DNA of 64,000 nucleotides from Candidatus Alcium sp. F082. Lineage in GTDB: Bacteria > Bacteroidota > Bacteroidia > Bacteroidales > F082. The translations under genes were made by a program, and so were the position numbers. This document shows, piece after piece, positions 1-7,043 of this stretch. The stretch spans positions 26,027 to 90,026 of the forward strand of contig LPNG01000003.1 in the NCBI GenBank assembly GCA_001543395.1, given 5' to 3'. Each line of letters opens with the position of its first letter. Position 1 is the first letter of the stretch. A model generated the notes under the pieces. It was not told the origin of the DNA and did not search any database. It worked only from the letters and a program-made list of their open reading frames with translations.

Positions 1-419
1 GGCTGGAGTAGGGTGTTGTAGTTGGCCTTTTTGATTTCCTCCTTGCCGACCAAGAAGCGGAAGTTGATGTTGCTGAGCGAGGAGATGAACGACAGAATGG
101 CCACGTGTGCGACCAAGTCGGGCGCCAGCTTCGGATAAAACAGCCAAATGGCGAAGCCCATGATCACCGCGATAAGGGCCGCCCATATTGTGGAGGCTAC
201 CAAGATCTTTTTGAACGAATGGCGCGGGGCGAGATAGATGATGCTTGCGCCACAAATGATGTCGGAGAAGATAAGGATAAAGGAGATGGTGGTCAGTAGA
301 AGTGCCTGTGTACCTTTGCCCGTATCACCCAAGGTCTGGGAGATGATAATGGCTATGGCGAAATTGAAGATTGCCGCCAGTATCTTGGTTCCAAAGGTAT
401 TTAGGATTTTCTTGAACAC
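1..419 (-). CDS. Polysaccharide flippase (Wzx/MOP-type), 5' part only
   Basis: This gene is absent from the ORF track because it starts with GTG and runs off the left edge. Read from the GTG at 417-419 it gives an open frame of 139 residues with no stop. The start MFKKILNTFGTKILAAIFNF followed by AIIISQTLGDTGKGTQALLL is the typical first membrane helix and loop of MOP-superfamily O-antigen/polysaccharide flippases, and further hydrophobic segments follow near residues 42-64, 74-95 and 104-118. The family moves lipid-linked glycans across the inner membrane. A TATTTTTG promoter box lies about 23 bases upstream and an AAGGA-like sequence sits just before the GTG. The exact substrate cannot be told, and the C-terminal two thirds are outside the window. 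Confidence 0.8.
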   Translation of the reverse strand, partial: MFKKILNTFGTKILAAIFNFAIAIIISQTLGDTGKGTQALLLTTISFILIFSDIICGASIIYLAPRHSFKKILVASTIWAALIAVIMGFAIWLFYPKLAPDLVAHVAILSFISSLSNINFRFLVGKEEIKKANYNTLLQ

Positions 420-441
420 TGGATTGTTCCTTATAATTTTG

Positions 442-449
442 CAAAAATA
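442..449 (-). promoter_or_regulatory. -7 promoter box (TATTTTTG) of the flippase gene
   Basis: It matches the Bacteroidota sigma-factor -7 consensus TAnnTTTG on the minus strand, 23 bases before the GTG start. No clear -33 TTG is seen. Confidence 0.5.
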
Positions 450-508
450 GCAAATCTCTATCTTATAACGGCATCCCAATCCATAAATTGCGGCAAATTT
501 CTTGTAGA

Positions 509-601
509 GTCCCGAAGGGACGACAGCAAATAGGCGGGGGCGTGAACCCTCGCCTAAAGAAAAAAGCCGTCCGATTTTGTTAAGCCCCGAAGGGGCGACA
601 G
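509..601. repeat. Two CCCGAAGGG-CGACAG repeat units around a small hairpin
   Basis: Two copies of an 18-bp unit, GTCCCGAAGGGACGACAG (509-526) and GCCCCGAAGGGGCGACAG (584-601), each contain a short palindrome with compensating base changes (GTCCC/GGGAC against GCCCC/GGGGC). Between them a third palindrome, AGGCGGGGG/CCCTCGCCT (532-555), can form a hairpin. Compensatory changes suggest that the structure matters. It resembles the dispersed intergenic palindromes of Bacteroidota, but its function is unknown. Confidence 0.6.
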
Positions 602-605
602 AAAA

Positions 606-740
606 TCATCTCGCTACCACAATCCGGGAATATCCAATGCTTCCGTCCTCAAACTCAACCTTTAGGATATATGTCCCTTGGGCAAAGTCGTTGGTCGAAA
701 GGGATGCTTGGTCGTTGTTAGATATTGTGCCATGAAAGTG
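606..740 (-). pseudogene. Remnant of a T9SS type A sorting domain
   Basis: The minus-strand frame ends in SLSTNDFAQGTYILKVEFED followed by a GYSRIVVAR terminus. This is the usual last ~40 residues of a type A T9SS C-terminal sorting domain (L..G.Y.lkve...g....k.vv.R). The upstream part of that domain (the PNP and iYd..Gr segments) is missing; immediately upstream the frame runs into the large palindrome at 740-810. The ORF-track start (824) lies beyond the palindrome and is probably not a real start. The preceding gene stops at 852, so this tail is detached. It is either the end of an older version of that gene or of a lost gene. Confidence 0.6.
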
Positions 741-810
741 CGGCTGCCACGATGTGACAGCCCTACAACCCCACGCCTGGGCTGTAGGGCTGTCGTAGCA
801 CGGCAGCCGC
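740..810. repeat. 71-bp nested palindrome abutting the broken sorting domain
   Basis: The outer arms are GCGGCTGCC (740-748) and GGCAGCCGC (802-810), perfectly complementary. The inner arms are ACAGCCCTACA (757-767) and TGTAGGGCTGT (783-793), also perfect. The whole forms a long imperfect hairpin of the size of REP- or MITE-like dispersed elements. It sits exactly where homology to a T9SS sorting domain stops, so insertion is plausible. No flanking target duplication is obvious. Confidence 0.6.
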
Positions 811-851
811 ATTTGTTTTCGCATTGCAAATGTTGATATTCAGACTGTAAA

Positions 852-3233
852 TCAATTGGCAGGGCAAACGAGACGGACAGATAGACCGTAGTCCCGACTA
901 TAAGATTGAAATGTACTAATATAACCATCCATAAATAAAAGTTCCATAGCCCAATAAATTCCACCTGATGTGGAAGACCAATATGAACCGCTATTACCCA
1001 CCGAGCCATAGAGTAAAGTACCTGTACGATTACCTGCGGCAGGCAAAAACACAGCACCATGAGCTTCGAAGGAGTAATCCCATGTCGTGGAACTAATCAC
1101 ATTACTACTAAAATTTGACCCCGATTGGTTAGTATTATTCAACGAATAGTAACTACTATTCCAATTATCAGGGAGCAATATCATACCATTCACGCCATTT
1201 ACAATCGCTCTTGCATAGCGTATACCAGAGGCTGTACTTCGTAAGAAGAAAACATATTCCCATTCGTCCTTGGTTAATGTACGCCATGTATGGGAGGCGT
1301 TGCCGCCGTTGCTTATTGCGTTGTAGGAGCCCCAATCGCTGTTGGCATAGTTGCCCGTCAGATTGTAGTTTCCTGGAGGGCCATAGCACTCGTCACACGA
1401 AGTGTTGGAATCCCAAGGATGATAATAGGTGTTGCCGCTGTTCCAGCCGCTCGTTCCCCATCCGAAAAGGTCAATCCACCCATCATAGCTTGGCGAAATA
1501 TTACTATTAGCCTCACCTATATAATCATATTGGTTGTTGGGAAATCGCCAGGTTCCATTAGATGGTTTGTATTGCAAATTACCTTTGGAGAAGTATACTC
1601 GTTGTGTGTCACTTACAGAAAACTCACCATTTATTATACCTTGTGGAAGACCGTTATAGTTAAAAACAGCAATCAGTGTATGATTATCTGTCACCGTAAA
1701 TGTGTAATTAGCATTGGTCGACACCACATTGCCATTCTCAGTCCAATTGATAAACGAATATCCTGTGTTGGCCACAGCATGTACCGTGCATGGCTGCCCA
1801 GAATAATATATGCCTCCACCAGAAACAGAACCTCCATTGCTCGGGCTTGCCGACAAGCTAATATTGTATGATTGCTGGTCGAAATGCGCGACATACGAAG
1901 CCGACTCCGAAACCGTAAACGTGTAGGTTGCATTGGCGGAAACTTGAGTGCCGTTCTTCGCCCATTTCTGGAAAACATAGCCGGAGGCTGCGGTAGCGGT
2001 CAAGGTGCAACTTTGTCCTTCCTGATATGTTCCGCCACCTGTCACAGTGCCACCTTCGGTCGGGTTGGCTGAAACGTTAATCGTGTATTGGTTCGGGGCA
2101 GTTGCAGTGAAGTTCGCCACAAGAGTCCGATTAGAGGTCACCGTGAATGTGTAATTGGCATTGGTCGACACCTCGTTTCCATTCTCAGTCCAATTGGTGA
2201 ACGTGTAGCCTTCGTTTGCCGTGGCTGTAACGGTTCGCGAAGTGCCGGAGTTGAACGTTCCTCCACCACTCACAGTGCCTCCTTCGGCCGGATTGGCTGA
2301 AACGTTAATCGTGTACTGGTTTGGGGCATTGGCTGTGAAGTTAGCCACCAAGGTCCGATTAGCGGTCACCGTGAATGTGTAGTTGGCACTGGTTGAGACC
2401 ACATTGCCGTTCTCTGTCCAATTCGTGAAGGAGTAGCCTTCGTTTGCTGTGGCCGTCACCGTATGCGAAGTGCCAGCATCAAACGCGCCTCCTCCGCTCA
2501 CCGTGCCACCTTCGGTCGGGTTGGCGGAAACATTGACTGTATACTCTTCTTCATGGGACTGATCTGTGGCGAATTGCACTTCGTTGCCGTAAGCCGTACC
2601 TTTAGCGTTGATGGCGTAAGCGCGCACATAATAAGTAGTGCCGCCTGCGAGGTCAGTCATAGCGCATGAGAACTCTCCCAATCCTTCGCCAGCTGCCACA
2701 TGGCTTCCCATAGCCAAGGGGTTATGGCTTGTGCTCCAACACACACCTCTTTCGATGACATCGCTGTCGCCATCGCTTGTGACTTTGCCACCACACGACG
2801 CGGAATTGATGGTGATGTCGCCCACCTCATTGGTCTCCACGGTCGGCAGGTGGAAGTCGCGGGTGGTAAAGGTCACCTTGCCGCTCGTACCAATGCCGCC
2901 AGCGTTTTTGGCGAAAGCCTCGTAAACGTACATAGTATTGGGTTGCAAGTTGTTCAAGTCAGCGGAATAAACGCCTATTCCGCTTCCGCAATAGACCGTG
3001 TCGAGGCTACCGCCAGAAAGACCATACACAAAGCCTCTTGACTTCACCTCGGCACCACCTTGGTCGGTCACTTCGGCTGAAACACCAGCTGAAGTACTGT
3101 TCAAGGTACTTGGCTCGTCGCCAAACAACCTCACCGTTGGTGGGGCAATGGTCTCCTTTTTGCATGTGGTCATGCCCAAAGCCAAAACAGTCATCATTAC
3201 GCTGACTGTAAATCTATAACGATTCCTCCGCAT
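852..3233 (-). CDS. Lipoprotein with four InlB-type repeats and a FISUMP/C-lectin-like C-terminus
   Basis: This is a predicted surface lipoprotein of 793 residues. The N-terminus has a hydrophobic stretch and a cysteine (LGMTTC, Cys24) suited to lipidation. Residues ~30-225 look like two fibronectin-III-type modules (each with an ..F.TRD / ..FATD end and a Y.v.A.A.N pattern). Residues ~231-528 are four tandem 73-76 residue repeats with EGGTVSGGG, a central W and ANYTFTV: the Listeria-Bacteroides InlB B-repeat type. The C-terminal ~255 residues contain WRTLTKDEWEYVF, SYWSS and a closing LSVRLVCPAN, the signature of FISUMP domains, which are related to C-type-lectin/SUMF folds. There is no T9SS sorting domain. 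The gene follows the vWA-like lipoprotein gene by 12 bases and is probably co-transcribed. The role is probably adhesive or host/glycan contact; the ligand is unknown. Confidence 0.75.
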   Translation of the reverse strand: MRRNRYRFTVSVMMTVLALGMTTCKKETIAPPTVRLFGDEPSTLNSTSAGVSAEVTDQGGAEVKSRGFVYGLSGGSLDTVYCGSGIGVYSADLNNLQPNTMYVYEAFAKNAGGIGTSGKVTFTTRDFHLPTVETNEVGDITINSASCGGKVTSDGDSDVIERGVCWSTSHNPLAMGSHVAAGEGLGEFSCAMTDLAGGTTYYVRAYAINAKGTAYGNEVQFATDQSHEEEYTVNVSANPTEGGTVSGGGAFDAGTSHTVTATANEGYSFTNWTENGNVVSTSANYTFTVTANRTLVANFTANAPNQYTINVSANPAEGGTVSGGGTFNSGTSRTVTATANEGYTFTNWTENGNEVSTNANYTFTVTSNRTLVANFTATAPNQYTINVSANPTEGGTVTGGGTYQEGQSCTLTATAASGYVFQKWAKNGTQVSANATYTFTVSESASYVAHFDQQSYNISLSASPSNGGSVSGGGIYYSGQPCTVHAVANTGYSFINWTENGNVVSTNANYTFTVTDNHTLIAVFNYNGLPQGIINGEFSVSDTQRVYFSKGNLQYKPSNGTWRFPNNQYDYIGEANSNISPSYDGWIDLFGWGTSGWNSGNTYYHPWDSNTSCDECYGPPGNYNLTGNYANSDWGSYNAISNGGNASHTWRTLTKDEWEYVFFLRSTASGIRYARAIVNGVNGMILLPDNWNSSYYSLNNTNQSGSNFSSNVISSTTWDYSFEAHGAVFLPAAGNRTGTLLYGSVGNSGSYWSSTSGGIYWAMELLFMDGYISTFQSYSRDYGLSVRLVCPAN
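1650..2543 (-). repeat. Four in-frame tandem repeats (~219-228 bp) encoding InlB-like modules
   Basis: These units code for residues ~231-528 of the surrounding lipoprotein. Units 1 and 2 are 76 codons and nearly identical, ending in NAPNQ or TAPNQ. Units 3 and 4 are 73 codons and more divergent. Such a layout allows copy-number change by recombination between units 1 and 2. Confidence 0.8.
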
Positions 3234-3245
3234 GGCTTATCTCAT

Positions 3246-4430
3246 TTAATTGGTTTTTAAAATGTCAACAAACTCCATAGCAGCATCTTGAAGTTGGCCA
3301 AATGCATTATTACCTAAAGATAACGAACAATCCAGGTTTAATATAATTAGAGAACTATAATACTCATTGTTAACTTGAGTGTTTCCTGAACTATGCCATT
3401 CAGAGTTGTGCACCCAAGTGTCATTATTAAGACGTGTCCACTTCTTAACATTCGTAATGTTACTGTCGGAAAAGTTGTTTCCGTTAGCGTCTTTCATGCC
3501 TTCAAACTTGAATTCCACTTTGACATCCCCGGTTGAACTTGCCGTTACTGTTCCTCCGCTCGAACTACTCAATCCAACATAGCGCACATTGGTGAGTACT
3601 CCATTACCATCACTACCCATTACAAAAACACCTTCTATGTATTGTTGGGACTGTGACACATCTTCAACGGGGTCGAAAGTAAAACGTAGTCTAGTATTGG
3701 TATTGTTGGGGACAGGGAAACGCATAGTTAAGATTGAATTCGTGGATGTCTGGTGAAGATTCTCTGCGATTTCCCTGAAATAAGCTTGAACTTCAGAAAA
3801 ATCGTTGACTTTATGCACATATTTGCTATACGGCAGAGAAGAGATTCCATTAATGGTAGTTTCAAAAAGTTGTTCGTCATAAACATCAGCACCTTTGAAA
3901 GCAATAGTATGTGCTTCAATGGGTATTTCTGCAATTTTTTCGGTAAGGATACGTTGTGTCAACACTTGGAGGTACTGGGACTCATTAGTATAATGAGTAC
4001 CATGATGGTTATTTGAATAATTGCAAGAGCCCTCATCCATACCATCGGTGAAATTGAGTATAGAAACGTTTATCAAATCCCTCGGAATGTCACTTGATGT
4101 AAGCATATCCAAAGAAGTATTCACGGATTCAAGAAGCAAGGTAGCATCATCCATTTCCAAGCTCCTAATAAAGGATTTAACTTCACTGATGTGTTCATTA
4201 AGATCGGTAATTGGGAAAGTGTGTAATGTGGTATTAAAACCAATTACACCAAGATACATTCCAGTCGTCATCTCAGTGCCATTTCCACTACCACCGTTTC
4301 CGCCGCCATTTCCTCCGCTTCCACCATTACCATTGTTGTTTCCCCCATTCTCAGGGTCTTTCGTGCAGGCGGCGCAAACCACCGCCACCGTTAGCATTAG
4401 GGCTGCTATGGCCTTCATGAATCTTTTCAT
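3246..4430 (-). CDS. vWA-like lipoprotein, function unknown
   Basis: It is a 394-residue predicted lipoprotein with signal peptide and lipobox VCAAC (Cys22), followed by a flexible Gly/Asn linker (residues ~28-51). The rest resembles a von Willebrand A fold: a first beta strand around MYLGVIGFN, a helix LLLESVNTSLDML, a strand ending in ILNFTDGMD, and a last strand-helix pair SLIILNLDCSLSL...FGQLQDAAMEFV. The canonical MIDAS DxSxS is not evident at strand 1, so metal binding is doubtful. It is the first gene of a two-gene operon with the InlB-repeat lipoprotein and has a long structured leader. Homologues of this type occur as surface lipoproteins in Bacteroidales; no biochemical role can be assigned. 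Confidence 0.65.
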   Translation of the reverse strand: MKRFMKAIAALMLTVAVVCAACTKDPENGGNNNGNGGSGGNGGGNGGSGNGTEMTTGMYLGVIGFNTTLHTFPITDLNEHISEVKSFIRSLEMDDATLLLESVNTSLDMLTSSDIPRDLINVSILNFTDGMDEGSCNYSNNHHGTHYTNESQYLQVLTQRILTEKIAEIPIEAHTIAFKGADVYDEQLFETTINGISSLPYSKYVHKVNDFSEVQAYFREIAENLHQTSTNSILTMRFPVPNNTNTRLRFTFDPVEDVSQSQQYIEGVFVMGSDGNGVLTNVRYVGLSSSSGGTVTASSTGDVKVEFKFEGMKDANGNNFSDSNITNVKKWTRLNNDTWVHNSEWHSSGNTQVNNEYYSSLIILNLDCSLSLGNNAFGQLQDAAMEFVDILKTN

Positions 4431-4526
4431 ATTTGGACTTGTTTTAATGTTGATTTCTCTTCATTTTCGTTAGCTTGACTCCTTCGGCCAACCTGATTCG
4501 ACCAGCATTAAAACACAAAAGAAAAC

Positions 4527-4555
4527 GCGGGAGCCAAAACTATTGCTCATCCCGC
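4527..4555 (-). terminator. Leader hairpin with T-rich tail (possible attenuator)
   Basis: On the minus strand GCGGGATGAGC pairs with GGCTCCCGC, followed by GTTTTCTTTTGTGTTTT. This is terminator-like, but it lies about 100 bases before the start codon of the vWA-like lipoprotein gene, so it would act inside the mRNA leader. Confidence 0.4.
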
Positions 4556-4562
4556 ATACCAA

Positions 4563-4611
4563 GGCTCTCGCATTGCCCATCGTCCGAAGATAAGCAATGC
4601 CGAGCCCCCGC
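4563..4611 (-). promoter_or_regulatory. Upstream leader hairpin competing with the attenuator-like stem
   Basis: The minus-strand arms GGCTCGGCATTGC and GCAATGCGAGAGCC form a long stem around a 17-base loop. Its 5' flank GCGGGGGCT can instead pair (nine pairs, two of them G-U) with GGCTCCCGC of the downstream hairpin. Mutually exclusive folds are typical of regulated leaders; no known riboswitch class was recognised. Confidence 0.35.
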
Positions 4612-4824
4612 TATCCGTTATACTATAAATAATAAGGTATATACGAATAAAGGGACGTCAAGCCTTGCCTTACCGTGCGGACGATTTGAATTTGCGAGAT
4701 TCGGTATGCCGCAGATAAAACGTCAGTTCAACGTCTTTCCATTATGTCTGCCATCCACTCTATTGTGGATGACGAGGCAAAGGTAAGAAGAATTTGGATA
4801 AAGTGTATGTTTTTAGTGCTTTTT

Positions 4825-5775
4825 TCACTTCACCATCCCCAAAATCTTCTCCGGCGTAATGCTCATTTCAGTAACCGCACAAAGCCCAGCCCCCATATCC
4901 TTCAAGCTTGCTCCCAACAGGTAGACTTTTTCATCGATAATCAGGAAACGGTCATGGTTGCGGTGGGGCAGTTGGATGAACTTTATTTCGGGATATTGGG
5001 CGTTGTGCTTTTTTAGGTCGGTGAGGAATTGCTCATTATGCCGAGTGTATATGGTCGCTGAAACGCCGTCTTCCCGCTTTGTGAACATGGAGAGTACTCG
5101 GTCGTCAACGTAATTGTCAATCAAGACAATCCTTTGTCGAGCACTTCTAACGAGATCTGAAATATAAGTCCACGCATCCCAAACGCAGCCGGTAGGGAAG
5201 ACTTGCTCGGGAAGAAGCTTGGGGCTAACGTCCTCGATCCTATCAAGAATGACCTTAATCGTTTTGTCTGTCTCTTGTTGATGCTGCTCTATGTTGAAGA
5301 TACGCTCAATAATCTGCGTGTTGTGATTGACGAGTTGGGGAATCATGGTAAATGCGCGCATGATACGGATGTTGACTTCAACGGCGGTGTCAGACCTTAA
5401 TACGCTGCTGAGCATGGCGATGCCATTGCGGGTGAAGGCATAAGGCAGTTTTCGATTGCCTCCCCAACTTGATGTCACAAATTGTGATTTCAAGTTGGCT
5501 TCTTTGTTGTTCAAGATCACAATTTGTGACCTTGAATGATTGGCTTCCTCCTTGGTTAGTTGAAACATGAAATCCTCTGGGAAACGATTGATATTACGTT
5601 TAACAGCTTGGTTAAGCGTCCTTGTTTCAACGCCATACAGCATCGCCAAATCAGAGTCAAGCATTACCTGTTGGTCTCTAATTACGCATATCAAAGATTC
5701 TATATTGATACAGTCAATGCCTTTGATGTCGCAAATTGCGACTTCAAGTTTTGTGTTGGTTTCTTTCTTTGCCAT
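4825..5775 (-). CDS. ORF6N domain protein fused to a PLD-like nuclease domain
   Basis: It has 316 residues. Residues ~22-110 match the ORF6N domain (IRDQQVMLDSDLAMLYGVET, then NQAVKRN..RFPEDFMFQLT), a DNA-binding module known from phage and bacterial accessory proteins. Residues ~130-185 form a helical linker. Residues ~195-316 look like a single phospholipase-D-type domain with HDRFLIID (H274-x-R276-x4-D281), a variant of the HxKx4D motif with Arg for Lys, followed by LLGASLKD. PLD nucleases act as dimers with one motif per chain, so one motif is enough in principle. Its role is unknown; accessory DNA processing or defence is plausible. It appears to be a single-gene unit. Confidence 0.75.
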   Translation of the reverse strand: MAKKETNTKLEVAICDIKGIDCINIESLICVIRDQQVMLDSDLAMLYGVETRTLNQAVKRNINRFPEDFMFQLTKEEANHSRSQIVILNNKEANLKSQFVTSSWGGNRKLPYAFTRNGIAMLSSVLRSDTAVEVNIRIMRAFTMIPQLVNHNTQIIERIFNIEQHQQETDKTIKVILDRIEDVSPKLLPEQVFPTGCVWDAWTYISDLVRSARQRIVLIDNYVDDRVLSMFTKREDGVSATIYTRHNEQFLTDLKKHNAQYPEIKFIQLPHRNHDRFLIIDEKVYLLGASLKDMGAGLCAVTEMSITPEKILGMVK

Positions 5776-5837
5776 ATTCCTATTAGTTTTAATACCGCAA
5801 AGAAATACCTTTTGTCAAGACAAAGCCGTTGAACAAA

Positions 5838-5869
5838 CGTTTGTAGTCGACAGCAGTCGTTTGTTGTCG
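5838..5869. repeat. Two 12-bp direct repeats CGTTTGTWGTCG, 20 bp apart
   Basis: CGTTTGTAGTCG (5838-5849) and CGTTTGTTGTCG (5858-5869) are two helical turns apart, upstream of the ORF6N-PLD gene. They are candidate regulator sites; nothing else is seen in this 130-bp gap. Confidence 0.4.
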
Positions 5870-5905
5870 GATATGTTATTGTAAATGAATGAAAAACGAG
5901 ATGCT

Positions 5906-6961
5906 TTAGCAGGGTTCCCAAATCCGCCCACTGCAACTATCACTCTCAGCACCAGTCACCGAAGACAGCACATTGGTCTTTCCCTCCAGTCTCAAAAGTC
6001 CGAGGAAAGCAAAGACCAAAGCCTCCTTGTAGTCGATAATCATCTTATCGGGGATGATGACTTCATGTGAGCTGCGGGCTTGCAAGCGTTCCATAAGGAA
6101 CTTATTCCTCGCACCGCCACCGGTGACGAGAATCTTTCCCTTGGGTAGATGGCTCACTCCCAATGCGATTTGCAAGGCGATGTGCTCTACAAAAGTGGCC
6201 AACAAATCTGGCACGGAGAGGCCTTGCAAGAGCTCTTTCTGATTCGCTTCGAAGAACTCTCTGCCCAACGACTTGGGCGGGTACAGCCCATAGAAAGGAT
6301 GCCTGTTCAGCTGTTTCAGCAGCGTAATGTCGACCTCACCGCTACGGGCCAACTCGCCATCGCGGTCGTAGGGTAGGCCTTTCATCTGGGCGAGATAATT
6401 GAGGGCTTGGTTGGCGATGCAGAGATCGAAGGCGATGCGCTTGCCGCCTTCATCGTAGGAGACGTTGGCGATGCCACCGATATTGAGGCAGATCTCGTAG
6501 TCGCCAAAAAGCAATTTGTCGCCAATGGGAACGAGCGGCGCGCCCTGCCCGCCCTTGCTGACGTCCTCGCTTCGGAAGTCATTAATGACGGTGAAACCAC
6601 AGGCCTTGGCCAACTCTTGTCCGTCACCTATTTGAAGCGTGTAATGCTCCTCGGGACGGTGGAAGATGGTGTGGCCGTGCGAAGCAACAAATTCGGGCGT
6701 AGCTTTGTGTTTCTTGGCAAAAGCCAACACTTGCTCGCCTAAGTATTTGCCGTAGTCCTTGTCTAGCTGCATCAACTCTTCGGGCTGTTTGTGGAAGGCT
6801 TCTGAGAGTTGCTCGGTCCAGTATTCGGGATAGGGTAGGGTCTCGGCCTGCAAGATTTGGAAGTGATATTTGCCGTCCTCTTCTTGGAAGCGCACAAGGG
6901 CGATATCCAGCCCGTCTAACGAGCTGCCCGACATTAATCCTATGGCTGTGGACTCTTTCAT
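5906..6961 (-). CDS. anmK: Anhydro-N-acetylmuramic acid kinase
   Basis: It phosphorylates and hydrolyses 1,6-anhydroMurNAc to MurNAc-6-phosphate in cytoplasmic peptidoglycan recycling. The 351 residues cover the full family length. The N-terminal ATP/phosphate loop GLMSGSSLDGLDIAL matches the family GTMSGTSLDGID, followed by ASHGHTIFHRP, LQIGDGQELA, DFRSEDVSKGGQGAPL and LNIGGIANVS, all family hallmarks. ILVTGGGARNKFLMERL is the C-terminal ASKHA element. The usual FDTGPGN is replaced by AFDLCIAN; related Bacteroidota proteins show similar changes. It lies ~80 bp downstream of murF on the same strand, a peptidoglycan-linked neighbourhood. Confidence 0.95.
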   Translation of the reverse strand: MKESTAIGLMSGSSLDGLDIALVRFQEEDGKYHFQILQAETLPYPEYWTEQLSEAFHKQPEELMQLDKDYGKYLGEQVLAFAKKHKATPEFVASHGHTIFHRPEEHYTLQIGDGQELAKACGFTVINDFRSEDVSKGGQGAPLVPIGDKLLFGDYEICLNIGGIANVSYDEGGKRIAFDLCIANQALNYLAQMKGLPYDRDGELARSGEVDITLLKQLNRHPFYGLYPPKSLGREFFEANQKELLQGLSVPDLLATFVEHIALQIALGVSHLPKGKILVTGGGARNKFLMERLQARSSHEVIIPDKMIIDYKEALVFAFLGLLRLEGKTNVLSSVTGAESDSCSGRIWEPC

Positions 6962-6977
6962 AGCTCATTTTTTATGG

Positions 6978-7043
6978 TCGGCGTTTCGACAGGCTCAACG
7001 ACCTTAGCCTTTGCAGGTCCCTGAGCTTGTCGAAGGGCCGTCA
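6978..7043. repeat. REP-like palindrome between murF and anmK
   Basis: TTTCGACAGGCTCAACGACC and GGTCCCTGAGCTTGTCGAA form an inverted pair (CGACAGGCTCA against TGAGCTTGTCG). This motif type is common as a dispersed intergenic repeat in many bacteria. It may also slow or end transcription between the two genes. Confidence 0.6.

Larger units (their letters stand above)
4431..4824. other. 394-bp gene-free region: long leader of the vWA lipoprotein operon
   Basis: No convincing coding frame is seen on either strand; the short ORFs listed here have no recognisable protein pattern. The minus-strand sequence between the ORF6N gene and the lipoprotein gene carries an AT-rich stretch (TATATACCTTATTATTTATAG), then two hairpins, then the start codon. 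It is best explained as promoter plus a long 5' UTR. Confidence 0.5.

Noticed and set aside
105-450. Two + strand ORFs at the left edge
   Set aside because: They are shadows of the minus-strand flippase gene, which has a clear GTG start, promoter box and membrane-protein pattern.
852-1650. Diversity-generating retroelement target
   Set aside because: The C-terminal FISUMP/C-lectin-like domain suggests it, but no reverse transcriptase gene or template repeat was found in the window.
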